DNA of 64,000 bases from Heterotrichella gracilis (GCA_032358255.1 JAULBX010022963.1:1-64000), one strand, 5' to 3'. Numbered from the stretch's first letter, positions 31,722 through 45,154 are shown. A program made the numbers and translations. The notes: generated by a model not told the origin, from the sequence alone.

Positions 31722-34700
31722 ATGACCAGTGTATCTCACTGCAGTGACTTTACCAGGATGGCGCATCAACCAATCAACCGTGGCTCAGTGGCTTGCACAA
31801 TGCTGGAGGGACTGGTGACAGCTGGTGGGCGCACCAGGGTGCCTGATGTGCAGTGTCCGCTCAGGCTGCTCATGCAGGGTTGCTCCAAGCCTTCGTTGCG
31901 CTACCTCCGAGCTGGATTGGGGCCCCAAAGAGAAACGCTGGAGATTGCAAGTGAGGACTGCCAGGCAAAGGGGGAACCTTGCAGGGCAGTGGGACTGGGA
32001 GCACTGGGAATTCTGCGTCCTCCAATGATGTTGGAGGAGTACGTGGTGGTGGCACCCAACACCCCACAGAGTGAGAAGAATCTGGCAGTGGTATGTGACG
32101 ACTACGTTGAGATTCTGTAGAGCCCTTCCATTAACTTGCACTGCAATGATTATGGTCCCCATGCCGGTTTTTAATAATTATTATTGCTGTTGACACGACT
32201 TTCTGCAGATGCATTTCAACCGACTGCATTTGCACTAAGGTTGCAACATGCATTATACAAGCAAGTTACCACATCTGCAAGTATTGTGAAGTGCTGTGCA
32301 TTTACCATGGGCATGTTACTGTCGTGAAACATGGCAACTTTGCGACAGGTGCAGCTTGCAGATCAAGTGATAAGAAACCTCCCTAGGATGCCAATTACCG
32401 AGGACAGCATGTCTCCAAAGGTGATGCCATGCCCTGCCAAATGGGCTGCACATGGCTGATTGTCACTCGTCATGCAGTGTCAATCACATGATCTAACTCA
32501 TTGTTTTCTGACTTGTCATAACGTGGGCCATTCTATGCCTTCATATGCTACTCAGACTGGCCAGCTCAAATGCAGCTGTGCGATGCTAGCTGTTGCCGCC
32601 AGTGCCGCGCCTGAAATTTGACATATGCGTCAGCATGCTTTTGGCTGATTTGACACGACAGTGTACCATGTTCGCAGGTCATAAGTGCTCTTAAGTCAAT
32701 GACTGCAAAGGAGCCGCTTGATGCTGATGCCTTCAACAGCCACCAGGTCTTGGAGCCTGGCCGTGAGCAGAAAGGGGTGGCAAACTCGACAGTGGATTGG
32801 AGGCAGCCTTCAGTGCTTGAGCCAATGGTACCCTACTGCAGCTCAACAGGCAACTCAACTGCCCAGCAGCTCATGTCAGATTTGCTAACACTGGATGCGC
32901 AGCCTGCCGTACAGACAACAGGTCAGATCAAGACAGGTCTTGGCAAGGATCTGCAGCTGCTGCCGGAGGACTGCAAGTTTGCTGCCAGCGTCAAGGACAC
33001 AAGGTTGCAGCTAGAAGGCTGCGTCACAATGGATGAGTTTGTTGCAGTTCATTGTGCGGCACCAGAGGACATCCAACCACTTGGCAACCAGAACTCAAGC
33101 ACCGTCCCTGGGGAGTTATCGGCAGCATGCAATACGGATGGCGCGCAAGGGGCTGGCGCTGGCGTATGCATCGATGCTGGAAACGGTCCTCAGGAATCAC
33201 ACATCCTCTTGGAGCTCCCCGTGCTTGGTCACAGTAACTCACATTCCCTGCTGAAGGAGATGACCAGCCCACTGACATTGGTCACAGTTCCTGGCATCGG
33301 CAGCCTGGCAAGTTTGCCATCATGGGGCATCACGGGACAGGATCTCATCGCAGTTGATTTCCTACCTGATGATGACAACTGCATGCTGCCAACAGTAGAG
33401 CTGGGAGCCACAGATGGTATCTGGCAGTCCAGTGAACTTCAGGCCAAGTCTGCCATGGACAGCATGCTGGCTGAGATGACCCAGCTGGCAAGGAAGCATC
33501 CTGTTGCGCACCTGCTGTTGCACCTTGACTGGACACTCTTGGAACCTGGATGGGCTAACAACACAGCTGACAGCAAATGCATTGTTGCTCAACGTCTGCA
33601 AGAGATCACTACAATAATTCAGCCAGATCCATGCACGCTAGCAGATCAATCCATTACCACTGCAACCTCCCAATTTCCACTGTCTTCGATCAACAACATG
33701 TTATGTGCCACTGGGCCTGACCAAGCAAAAGAGCTTCTGCCAGTGGCTGTGCAAAGGACGCTATCACATTTGCCAGGAGCGGGCCCCAGCACCACACATG
33801 CAGCCTGGATTGCAAATCCTGGTAGAGCAACAGAGACATCTGAAGTCTTTGGATCCAAAACGCCCGCAGTCACGCAAGGCACTGCCTTGGCGGTGGAACA
33901 GTCAGGGAAGAATAAAGCTGTTGCAGCTAGCCATTCCAACATCAGCCAGGGCAAGCCACCCTCCAACAGTGCAAAGCAAGCCACGCGTCAGGCTGCTCCC
34001 AAAGGTGCGTGCACCTCAATGAGGCTTCACTGACCAGTGCCAGATTTGTGTAAACTTGTTGTGTCACGTTGCCGCAGAGTAGTACTACACGATAAATCCA
34101 GCATTTGGGCTTGGCTCAGGAGTGGGACAGTGACTGTTGTGCATGATATCAACGACGATGATGCAGCCTGGCAGCATCCATGCCTTCACATGTTTGCACC
34201 AAGCTGAGGCAATAGATCTATACATTGGGTTCAAGTGCTGTATTCTACACAGGTGAGGACGCAATTCAAGACAACATCTCCTACTTCATGCGGCTGCACG
34301 GGAAGCAAGCACACAGCCCGGCCAGTTCCAGCTCTCACAGTGAGCAAACCACCAGGGTAGCCGCAGAGCCGGATGCGCCAGTCGAGTGTTTTACAGAGAA
34401 GTTCACAAATCAGGTGGGGTGTACATTGTCAATGTCTATTGCCATATTCTGAAGGCACATGTGATCACTGTTCTGGTTCCTGCATGTGTGCCCACAATGC
34501 ATAAAACAGTGGAACTTCAGCCTGAGTGTGTCACTTTGTGATTGGCTTGCTGGTTGCTGCACATGGCCCTATCCATTTTACTACTTTCATGAAGTGACCT
34601 GAAGTGCAGGAGTGTGTGCTGCTGCTATGCTGCGCTTGTACCTGACAGGTGCACTGCGCCGCACCCAATGCAATCCCCCCCTTCCATTGCAATTTTGTAA

Positions 34701-37700
34701 ATAATCCATAATGTTTAATTTTTTCTTCGCAGGAGGTTGCTCTGCTCAGCCACTATGAGGCGTTATTGGCTGTGATCAAGGCTGACCACGACATGTACTT
34801 TGCATCATTGCTGGACATGGATCCATCTCTGGCAACGCTCTCCTCAGATTTCCTTTGTGCGGAAGCAGTTGAAGCCAGAATCAAAGCCATGGCTGAGCAG
34901 GGCAACCAGGCCAATGTACACGCATGCGCTCTCCTTGCTGTACTTCGGCATTGCGCGTTCCTGCTGGTAGGCTTTGCTGTACATTGTCCTCTGTTTGTGG
35001 TCTGTGTTGGGTCTTCTCTAATTGGGAACTTTATGGCTTCTTCAGGTCCACTATGGAATTTCCGTTGCTCACCTGTTTTTGAAGTACAACACCAGCACTA
35101 TGCCCAAGCTAGCACAGCTCACCAAGCTGTCGTCTAGCGCGCTGGCGCATACCTACAACCAGGTGCAACAGGGCAAGGTGGATCACAGCAAACACACATC
35201 ACTGAGGAAAGATGTGAGCGTGATGAACATCACCAGTCCAGTAAGTGATGACACACCCCCCTCCTGATTCTGATTAGAAAATAAAATTGCAGGAGAGTAT
35301 GACATTGCAACTGCAAATTGTTTCAATTTAACCGTAAAAAATCTAGGTAGGAACACAGGTGACCTCCCAAAGTATACACCATTCCAAGGATGCATGTCGA
35401 CTGCTTTTTTGGTGTTTTCAAATGCAGGGCAAGATCCTGATTGTGAGTGACCGCTCTGCGTTTCTTCAGCTACACCAGGTGGTTATTGAGACAGGATTGA
35501 AGTGCAGCCAGTGGCGCACCGACTGCCTTGCATCTGAACAGCCAATCTGTGAAACGCCAGCAAGTTTTGGATGCATGCTCACCGACCATCGCGACATTGT
35601 GAATGGCGAAGTCAAACTGACATTATTCAGGCATGTGATTGTCTACGGGCCAAGTCCCAGCAGCGCGCTGAACGCAGCGTTCCTTAACAGTGTGAACGCC
35701 AGCAACTGTTGCATCAAGGTGTACAGCGTTTCAAGGGAGGGGGTACAAGCACCAGCCAGCCACATTGTGTTGGACAAGTCCAGCCTGCATGGCTCCCTTG
35801 GCCAGCCAGGCGTGCATGACGCATTACCTGCGTTTCTGGGTGCAAACAATGCACAGGCTGCGGAGCGCGGCTGCCAGCAAGCACCTGACCCGCCTCAGAA
35901 TGATCTCCAGTCAAGGCAGGCACATACTGAGAGGTATAACCTGGCCGAGGACTGCTCCCCAGGTATATTATGGATGGGCCAATGCACAACATTTCAACAA
36001 TGGCCTTTGCATTGTGCACTGCAAGTAGAAGACTCTGCAAGGATGGTTTTTATCCTGCTTGTCACTGATTGATGGGCTTACATCATGTGAAAATTGCTTA
36101 CCAACTGTCACTGTACTGACGGACATGTAGTAACATTGTTTTCTGCCATTAACGCAAATGCAGGACAGGACTGGCCGATCATTGTGAGCACATGTCCATT
36201 GTCACTCCTCAGCACCAGGAGAACTCTGTACGAGGCTGTACTGCAGCTGGAGCGGCGATACACGATTGTTGTGGAGCGCAGCATGGAGGTGGCACACGTG
36301 GCACTGTCGCCTGGCCACGCGATGTGCATCTGGCTTGAGGCAGAGCTGAAGGGATCTGCACTGTCAACGATTTCATCAAGGTGTTCGGTTTAAATTTTGC
36401 ACAATCTGAATGGGTTAAATTGCACTCCAGCTTGTGTGAATGAGGTTCATTGCTTCCAAATTACCTAGAATCTAATGCCCTTCTAATGATATTATTAGAT
36501 GGGGCAATGTATAAGATACTGACAAATGCTTCTAAATGTCCCAGCAATACTCGTTCAACTGGATGACATTTCCACCCATAAGAAAAAATAGCATATGCTT
36601 TTGGACAGCTTCAGGTGCTGTACATGCGCTTCTCACTGTTGCGTTCCTATGTCACAGGTTTTTATCCTTGAGCTTTGCATACAGCAAGGTTGCCATTTGC
36701 TTTGAAGGCAGTTTTGGTTTTGAGGCGCAGATCCTCAACTGCATGCAAGAAATCCATGCACTGGGGCGCAGTGCTGGTCTGCAATTGCAGTGTTTCACCT
36801 CCACCCGCCCTGAAATGACTGAGGTACGTACCATTCCTGTCATAGCAACATGCTGCAGGTCACGCTGGAGGGACTCGAGATAAGTAGTGCACAAATTATT
36901 GCAATGTCAGTATGGCCACTGCAGTTGTGCGCTACGTGGGGCATAATCGGACGGATGTTTTGCCTAAGCAACTGCTTGGCCCAGCTGGCGGCAATGATAC
37001 ATGTGTTTTACAGGTTGCACCAGAATATTTCCATCTGCAGAACCATCCATTTAGTGTCTTGCGTAAGTCACACATTTGTTTGGTCACTATTGTAATGTAT
37101 GCAAGCACTGATGCCAGCACATGAGGGGATGTCTGCCTGCAGGACATTGTGCGCACTGCCATCATGGCACAAACCCAGCAAATGCTGCAGAAATACAGCA
37201 CGCTTCAGCTGCCGCATTTCCCCACAGAACCTTCCGCCAAGGAGGTTTTCCTCACGTCATTCCTGTCCATCAACCCATGGAGCGCAGCGTGCCTGATGTC
37301 CACCGGCAAGTCTCTGTACCAGATTTTGTCAGATGCTGGGCAAAAATCCGCAGTAGCAGCTCTATTGCAGTACCACCCACTACTGGAGGAGCGCAGCCTG
37401 CAGCTTTTCCAGCTGCAAGCATGTGCAGGCAAGCCCTTGGCAGCTTTGAACAATGACCACTATTGTGGCACCCACACCAATGCCAGGATGGAAGAGCAGC
37501 AGTACCAAGAACATGCCAAATTCAACAGTAGTGACATTGCAGCCAAAAGGCGACAATATATTGAGCATGTGGGCAATCCAATCAAGCGCCAGAGGATGGG
37601 GTACCTAGAGCAGGTAAGATGAGGGTCACCTAGTGACTGGGTGCTGGCACGCAATATAATGACAATTTTCTGTGCCTGTCGCATGAAATATTTTCTGTGT

Positions 37701-40455
37701 ATCATGCGTCTATCATGTAGATATATTTTGTGTAAGTCACCAAACAAAATCTTGTTTGGATGTTGTGCACAGCTGGTGCTCATTTATGGCTTGCATTGTA
37801 TGAAGCTTAGATGTAATCATGTTGCTGGTGCTCGGTGCAGGATGCAGATGCACAAAACATCTACAACGATGAAGTCAATCTGGGCGGTCAAGGTGGTTAC
37901 AACAGCGCGCTAAGTTCCAATTTACAGCATTCCTGCATGGCCAACACCGGCACAGCATCAAGAGCGGACGAACAGCTACCCCACAATCACAGCGGTCCAT
38001 TCCAACAGCTGCAACACCCATTAGCTATCTTCCCATATGGAGACAATGTATACTCACACCCGATGGCAGCCCCACAAAGCAGAGGACCAGCCATGGTACC
38101 ACGTTCATATCCCATCGGTGGTTTGCAGCCATTGAGCAGCCATTCAGGCCAGGCTGATTTCAGGAACACCAGCCAACAACACACCGATGAGTTCTACCCT
38201 GACTTACCTTCATCAACAACAGCCTTTGATCTGAGGAACCAAGCTGCCTTCATCTCACGCCAGCTGGCACCCATACCACGTCAGCAGGACACAAATGTAT
38301 ATCAGCGCGAGGAGAATCATGGCAGGGTTACACCGCTTGGCATGCCCACAAGGTGGTGCCAGCAGCAGGAACCAACAGCTCATCCAATCAGTACATCACG
38401 GTTTGCCAGCAACAACAACATGCACTCATATGGCACTCAACAGCAAAGGTCAAACCATGATGGGTTTTACAACAGGAAATCAGTGCCTCAGCAAAGGCCA
38501 CTAAACCTTGGCTTGTCAGCAGAATATTTCCCTCGAGGCAAAGCACATCCCCAAGCTGAACAGGGCACCATGCAGGATGACCGATACTCCAGCGCAGACA
38601 TGGACTTACCAGGTTTCTGGGATTTGGGTGAGGTAGGAACCTGCAGCATGTACAAATTCAGCTCAGTGTATCATACTGCGGCAGACAGCAGTACGGTGTG
38701 GCTCCAGTGCCATTGCGCTGTGCACTGATGCTTCCAAAGAATCTATTACAGTTCCAGTCAGGCATGCATGAAACTTTAACATTAAATTACACGCCTTCAG
38801 GGGATGCAGCATGTGCATGATCATTGTGTACAAACTTTTGCCCACATGAACCCCGTTACCAAACCAGGAATAATGTCAACATACAATGATACCCTGCGGT
38901 GGTACCCTCATGCCAGCATGATTCCTACCATTTCATGTCATTCACAGGAAATCGACGACTCAAACGACTTCAACGACGTGAATTATCAACACAGTCGGCG
39001 TTTAGAGGATGAGGCTGCCAGACCTGGTCAGATGTTCAGGTAGGGAGATCTTGACCAAGTTGCAATGTATGACATGGCTGCACGCAAATCCTGCAGATGG
39101 TATCCTGCAGGTCTATTTTATACACTCCGATTAGTGAGCGCAATGTCACTGCATTGAGTGGAAAACAATTTTGTGTGCAGACAGCTTTGTAAGATTTTGC
39201 AATTACTCACGCATGCGCAGAACATGTAATGCGCATGCGCAAATCTTCTGCATTATCCACAGTGCGCATGATTTGTGATACAGGCCACAGGTCCAGCCCA
39301 CTTTTGGAAGCAACCGCCAGGCAGCAGGCAGCAACCGCTGGAATGCCCCTGGCGCCACTGGACTGCGCGGGCACGCACCTCCAGTAACTCCGTACAATCT
39401 GACGCAGAATCCAGCTGGAGTCAATGGCAATCGGCGCTGGGAAAAGGAAGAACAGTTTTGGGACATGGACCATGAGCAGGTGTGCCTAATTGGGAAGAAT
39501 GCTATGTCACACATCTAATGCATTGCCACTGAGTTGAAAATTCCTGGTGCAATGTCATATCAACATCATGATTTTGCAAATTCACAGGACACAGCTGCAT
39601 GGTCAGAGAGCAAGGCGCAGTTTAGCGGGAAAAAGCTGGTGACGCCTATGCACAGTTTGCCCAACAGAGGTCCACAGAGGACGCAGGACAGACTTGGGTT
39701 ACAAGAAGATCTACCAGATGCATCCATTGGTAAGAAGCCATAGGTGTTGATGGGTTTGGAATATTCCTGTTCTTTTGAGCCAGCCTGTCCGGTTTTGGAG
39801 TTTCTGCACTCTTGTTGGTAGGCTTGTCATGACGTGTGCATTTAAACATCCTTGGTCAACTCCACCTCAAGAATTCCCAATGCCAAGTGACAGAGTGCAT
39901 GTTTCAAGCACCCAATATTGCATTGGTATCAAATCAGCTGCAGGGCGTAAGTGAGAGTGGCCAACACCATGTCGGGTTGCCACAGGTACAGGAAAATCGA
40001 ATCTTTTCAAGCAGTTTGAGCTGTGTGCAAAGAGAAGGACAGATGCACCCAGCCACCCAGGTGATGACTTGCAGCACTACAACAACATGCAGCGCCCATT
40101 AGCCAGCTCGAAGTGGGCAGGCAAACGGGCACCCGGCTCCAAGGTTTCCACTTTGGACAAGAAGTAAGTGGCAGAAGTAGATGGATGAGCAGAAATGTTT
40201 ACAACAATGATTAACATGTGTTGAATTGGTATAATCCAGGCTTCACCAACCATGCGACTGTGCAGTCAAACTTGCTTGAGCGCAAAGCATTCCTGCATGT
40301 GAAGCTCTCCAATAGTGCGCCTGTCCAGTGTGCTACACACAGGCTAACATATTTTACCTGTTCACAGGTCAACCAAAGTACTAGGCTACCAGAGGACACC
40401 AGGGGCAAAGCAGACGAAGTTGAAGTGGCGGCCCAGAGGCCGAGGGCGGCACTAG
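31722..40455 (+). CDS. SHOC1: SHOC1/ZIP2-like meiotic crossover protein (XPF fold)
   Basis: ZMM protein with a catalytically dead XPF-like fold; with PTD/SPO16 it stabilises recombination joints for class I crossovers. Exons: 31722-32090, 32355-32420, 32678-34004, 34253-34413, 34733-34915, 35046-35240, 35428-35962, 36164-36380, 36658-36823, 36859-37062 (tentative; the intron before it would be only 35 bp), 37143-37613, 37841-38632, 38948-39039, 39284-39479, 39588-39729, 39986-40163, 40368-40455; about 1,790 aa. Exons 5-12 hold the conserved part: GKILIVSDRSAFLQLHQVV, WPIIVSTCPL, LYEAVLQLERRYTIVVERS, KVAICFEGSFGFEAQILNCM, and the helix-hairpin-helix-like EVFLTSFLSINPWSAACLMS. A Gln/Asn/Pro-rich C-terminal third ends in a basic KLKWRPRGRGRH. 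The start is the first in-frame ATG. XPF-like Zip2/SHOC1 is the best match; other XPF relatives are less likely. Confidence 0.7.
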
Positions 40456-41557
40456 TGCCTACATCTCTGGTCTGGTTTCAAGTTATCAAGCCCATCGCTG
40501 GCTAGTGTACTCTGGTACAATCGATGCTCCTCAATTGATGTACATGCTTTCTTGGATATGCCAGCAAAGTAGTGTGCTATGCAGCACGGCAGGCTGTGTT
40601 AATCCAATGCAAGTGAATGTAAGGAATGGTGTAGAGCTCATTTCAACGTGTTTACAGCTGGGAACACATTTTGTGCTTGTGATGACTATAGGTGACCATC
40701 CCCAAATTACCTGTTTACGCCTAGTGTGTATAATCCCTGGATCCCCAGTGGTTTGTCACAATGGCAATAAAGAAAAACGCAGTTGATGCCCCCGATCTGC
40801 ACTCACTTGTCGGTATAAAACCCACACATACACAAGCTGCCATGCCCAATGCTGCTGGTACAGAAGGTTGTCAGCAGGGTTTGCGTATACCTCAGCCCTC
40901 CATGACTACTCTCCTTGGCCCAGCGGCTGGCTGGCCCATGCCCTAGGGGTACCCGTGTCATTGACTGCATGATGGGCCACGACCGGCACCTTCCTAGTTA
41001 TAACTTGGGTCTGGATGCCTGTGTATAATTCCATTCGGGCATACAGAGGCAAAAAACCCTTTCAATATTCCAGTGCACAAGAGTGTTGGCATTAAACCCT
41101 TACTTAGGGTCAACATGCCAACATCCCTACCGTACTCGTTGCAACGCCAATGCCTGCTAGCTCCCTTGATAGCGTTGTCAGCGTAGATACAAGGTCGTAT
41201 CTCGCGTAAAAGCCCTCTAGCTTGCCAACTACCCACCAAAGCAACGCGAAACCCGTCCCATCCTGCTTCACCAACAAACGGTTATCTGCTGGCATCGTTT
41301 TCCGCACCTTTGTTGCTTGCGCTGTCCACACGCCTCCACATAGACACAGGCACACGCTGCCTCTCTGACGTCGTGTCGTCGTTTAACCCATTTTGTCAAC
41401 ACTTCCTTGGGGTGCCGTGCACCACTTGCAACCCGTTCCCTCACGCTACTTTATATGTATTTCTCTCGCATGCACCCAGTTCCCCTCCGGCGCCGTGGTC
41501 TGCAGCCTCTCGCAAGGATGATATAAAACTGCAATCATCAGTCTTTCGTATCTTGGC
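40456..41557. other. Intergenic downstream of the SHOC1-like gene
   Basis: 1.1 kb with no supported gene. Open frames on both strands (for example 41110-41355 minus) match nothing I know. A TATA-like site at the right end belongs to the next gene. Confidence 0.4.
41520..41529 (+). promoter_or_regulatory. TATA-like box
   Basis: GATATAAAACT lies about 35 bp before the ATG at 41558, so any 5' leader would be very short or the true start lies further in. Confidence 0.4.
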
Positions 41558-42891
41558 ATGGCCCGTTCTTCGATAGCTCACGAACTGGACAGCGCCGGTA
41601 TTGTACCTGGTATGTCTGCACTCTATCTGAACAAGAGGCCAGAATCGTTCCAGAGCCTCCCAACGCTAGGAGATCAAGCCTGGTGTGGGGAGTCTGCGCT
41701 CAAGTTTTCGCTAGCGGAGTGTGACGGTGAGTTCCGGAACACAATCATCATCCACCACAGTGTGCCCTTGCACCTCGTTCTGTTCCACCAATTCTGCAGT
41801 GCTGATACATTCGTCAATCTGGGCGGTTCGCTTTCGCCCGTTGTTGGTGCGACTTGCAGTGCAGAAAGTCAGCTGGCCATGATGATGCCATCAGGGTTTC
41901 TGACGTTCACACGGGTCTTGCTATCCGCAGGTGGCGAGTACTCGCAGGAGTACAAGTGTGAAAACTTGCTCAAAAACGACTATTCTTGCTACTGCTCTGC
42001 GACTGAGAAAAGGTGAGGAGACCCAACTTGGTGTGTCGAGGGCTTCGTTTGAAACCTTCCAGAACGTTTGCCTGCAAGTCTTCACTGCTGTTTGCACAAC
42101 TAGGCAGGCTATGTGTAGCCCTGTGCCTGCGTCATATGGGTTCCTCCTGGGGTTAAGTACTGTGTGGTGGGTGCATGCCCACGTTGGTGTTAAGGATTTG
42201 GTGGGTGCATGGGTTGATGCCAACCCCTCTTCATCCACCTGCAGGGAAGGTATCAACATCGTTGCAGAATTCACTGGTGGCGACTCCTTCAACCTGACCC
42301 ATGTGGAGATCAGGGCTCCTTGTGAAGGCTACACCTCTCCCTTGGGCCAGGGGATGATCTTTGTATCATGGGGTACGCGCCTGCACTTACAGTGGGGGTT
42401 ATCGCAGTCTCGCTTGCAAGCCCAGCAACGTCTCCCTAGTCTGGCGGGCAGTTTTCATCTACAGCAGCTTGCGCCCTACCCAGGTGCTTACCCTCATGGT
42501 CTGTGTGCAGATCGTCCAAGCGTGGAGACCAGCAACAAGTTCAACAGCATGAAAAGCGTTGCAGAGTTCAAGCAGTACATCGAGTACAAACAGAAGCACG
42601 TAAGTTTGACACCAGGCCCCCCTCTGCACTTGCCAGCCCTGCACACAACTCAACACGCGCTGAACGCCGCAAATGTTCTCACAGGGTGGGCTGACTGAAG
42701 AAGACCCGGTGCTGTTCTTTGACCTGAAGAACTCCTATTTGGCCAAGAGCAAGCTGGATGTCGCCAGGTCTGGGCGATACGTGCTCATCAAGCTGCTGCG
42801 CCCACGCTATGGTGAGAACATCGATGTGCAGCACATTGGCTTCCATGGGTGGAGTGGTCCCAGGGGGTTTGCTTGCGGTGAGCTCAACTGA
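41558..42891 (+). CDS. Unidentified conserved protein, possible DOC/galactose-binding-like fold
   Basis: Exons: 41558-41726, 41931-42012, 42245-42372, 42511-42599, 42685-42891; 224 aa, all phases agree and all introns are GT-AG. Seen: GGEYSQEYKCENLLKNDYSC, then EGINIVAEFTGGDSFNLTHV, GYTSPLGQGMIFVSW, a helix FNSMKSVAEFKQYIEYKQKH, and VLFFDLKNSYLAKSKLDVA with RYVLIKLLRPRYGENIDVQH. The pattern of a disrupted surface site, 'N(I/V)(V/D)IV.E', and a closing KYVLIKL..NIDV..IGF strand pair is like the DOC/F5-8 type beta-sandwich in ubiquitin-linked eukaryotic proteins, but I cannot name the family. No signal peptide or membrane segment is seen. Confidence 0.6.
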
Positions 42892-44539
42892 CCAGCCAAG
42901 CCTTGCTGAAGCGTGGCGAGTTATATCTTGCGCCAGGAGCTCTGGGAGGGGTAGCCTCCACCAATTTTCCGTATTTCAGTGTAGTTGGGTCTTGCAACAA
43001 GGCTAGCCATGAACTGTGAGGAGGGGTTATTGGGCTGGAGGTTTTGACTGCGGCGTCACAAGCGCGTCCTCCAGCCTGTCCATGTATGATACCTACCCCG
43101 TTGTACTGTTTTCAAGCTTTTACTATGATGTATCATAAGAGTATTGGTCCCCTGCCTGCATAACGTTGCGTTAGCACTGGAGAATTGCTTATGCTTGTGT
43201 AGACTTTCTGCAGACTTTCAAGTTCGGTGGCCCCTTGCCGCCCTGTACACAACTTCCTGTGCAAGTGCGAGTGGTAGTGGACTGTTATTTTCTCTGCTTA
43301 AACCAAAGTTTACCTTCAACAGCTGACTGTGTTATACTCTATGTGTATGTGCTCCAGGCAATTTTCGGCCCAGCCCACTTTTTGGCGTTTTGCGTTGCGT
43401 GTTTGAGCAAACCCTGTTTGATTTTGGCTGACACTGTAGGCAAAACCATGAGGACTAGGCCCGCATGGTCCGTTTCTTTAAGCCCTGAAGGTCCGCCTAT
43501 CCAATACGCATGATTGTAAGTTGTTTTACCCTCCTTGCCTTGGCTGTGTGTGCTATCCAACTTGTCCAGCCCCTGTTGGAGTGCAAATTGCACTGCAACT
43601 ACCCCATGTGGCTCTAGGATAGTACTCAAACTGGGAGAGTACTCTTTGGAGCGAGAGCGGAAAATAGCAGTATTGGTCACCACGGTTACCTTGGCATCAT
43701 GCACCCTGCATGCTAACACCACCCTCGCCAGATACTGACAGCCCGCAGTGGGCACAGCCGCACCTTGATACCTACAGCCCGCAGTGGGCATCTGCTTCAC
43801 CTAGTTTTGACAATCCCCACCCAGCCCCTTTTCTCCACCGCTCAACCCCTAGTGCTTACCCATCCCCAGTCCTTCCCCCAATTTCTTCTAGTGCTCCCAC
43901 CACAGTCCTTTTGCCGCCCACGCCTGCCCATATACGCCCTGTTTTCGCCACCCCTGGGGCCACGGGGTTCTTCTTTATTCCCTCTCAGACCCTCCACTAA
44001 CCCCCCCCATGCCACCACTCCCTCCACCACCTCCTTTTTCCCCCCAAGGGACGGGTTCCCTGACTGACTTGACTTGGGGGCTATGCGTAGTTGCTATGCC
44101 GCCTTATTTACGCCTTTGGCGTCTGTTTTCTTTTCTTTTCTTTCTTTAAGTTGATGAAATTAATATTGAATATTCCTGGATATCCCATTTAATTTATGGA
44201 CAACCTCCCCGCATTCTCCGCTTACATATTGGAGCATGCATTGTCGACGACAAATAGCAGTGCATGCTCCTGATACCAGTAGCATACCTCACCCCGCTCG
44301 CTGTAAATGTGCTGTGCTGCGCTAACCTATAGGTTCAGTTACATATAGCCGCGTAACAACAATCCTGTCCTCCCCCCAACAACACAAAGTGACCCTGGGC
44401 CATATCTCTCCAAGTTGCTCTTCGCATAGAACAGCAGAGGTGTAGCAGTGCACATCCAATAGCAGTATAAAGTGTACTTTCCCACACGCTTGGTCACAAT
44501 AAACGGGCTACAGTCCACTCCTTTGGGCCCACTGCAGCG
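42892..44539. other. Intergenic with direct repeats and a C-rich tract
   Basis: 1.6 kb. CAGCCCGCAGTGGGCA occurs twice (43739-43754 and 43778-43793). From about 43800 to 44050 the plus strand is strongly C-rich with CCACC, CCCCA and CTTCC runs, then TTTTCTTTTCTTTTCTTTCT at 44128-44147. A minus-strand open frame (43339-43800) has no recognisable domain. I found no supported gene. Confidence 0.4.
44463..44472 (+). promoter_or_regulatory. TATA-like box of ELOF1
   Basis: CAGTATAAAGTG lies about 70-76 bp upstream of the ELOF1 start codon, a plausible TATA position with a 40-50-nt leader. Confidence 0.4.
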
Positions 44540-44785
44540 ATGGGCAAGCGGAAGAGTTCAAAACCGCCTCCCAAGAAGCAGCGGCCTAAGCTGGACACCA
44601 CCTTCAGCTGCCCCTTCTGCAACTCCAACAAGAGCGTCTCGTGCTTGATGGACTGGGACAGGGAGCTTGGCACCGTCACGTGCTCGGTGTGCAACGAGTT
44701 CTACTCCACCAACATCACCCACTTGTCAGAGGCCATTGATGTGTACACTGACTGGATCGACGCGTGCGAGGCTGAGAACCGATGA
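44540..44785 (+). CDS. ELOF1: Transcription elongation factor ELOF1/Elf1
   Basis: Small zinc-ribbon protein that travels with RNA polymerase II through nucleosomes and helps transcription-coupled repair. Single exon of 81 aa, the usual length. The N-terminus is the conserved basic MGKRKSSKPPPKKQRPKLDT; then FSCPFCN and VTCSVCNEFY give the four zinc cysteines (CxxC..CxxC), followed by LSEAIDVYTDWIDACE, the conserved C-terminal helix. The ATG is the only reasonable start. It is one of the few intron-less genes in the window. Identity is certain. Confidence 0.97.
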   Translation: MGKRKSSKPPPKKQRPKLDTTFSCPFCNSNKSVSCLMDWDRELGTVTCSVCNEFYSTNITHLSEAIDVYTDWIDACEAENR

Positions 44786-45154
44786 GTCTGGAGTTGATAC
44801 ATGACAGTTGTGCAGTATTTCCAGCGCGCCCTCTATCAGAGAGTGGATGTGGCACCCTCAGCTTGGCAGCATGGTTTTCAAACAGCACCAATTGTATAAC
44901 ATACAAATTGCCACAGTTTATCCGACGCGGTGTTATAGCACCCTTGCGTGTTTCTATAGAACTTCCTTTTCTGTACCCAGTATCCTACGCAGCTTTGCTT
45001 CCAATTCCTTGATTACACATTGTTGCGAGTGGCGTTGTGCATGGGATAGCCTAAGTTTGCAAACCTCCACATGGCAGCAGTTGTGTTTAGTACCCATCCC
45101 AGCCTGCCTTTTCTAGTGCGCCAGTGCAGCGCAGCGATGAACCCCAGATCACTA
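44786..45154. other. Convergent 3' flanks of ELOF1 and VPS33
   Basis: 369 bp between two genes ending toward each other. It holds both 3' UTRs; I see nothing else. Confidence 0.5.

Noticed and set aside
43339-43800. 153-codon minus-strand open frame, possibly an element relic
   Set aside because: No domain I can name and no terminal repeats seen; too weak to call a mobile element.
43800-44067. Pro/Ser-rich open frame in the C-rich tract
   Set aside because: The composition alone explains the open frame; no conserved motif or splice context.
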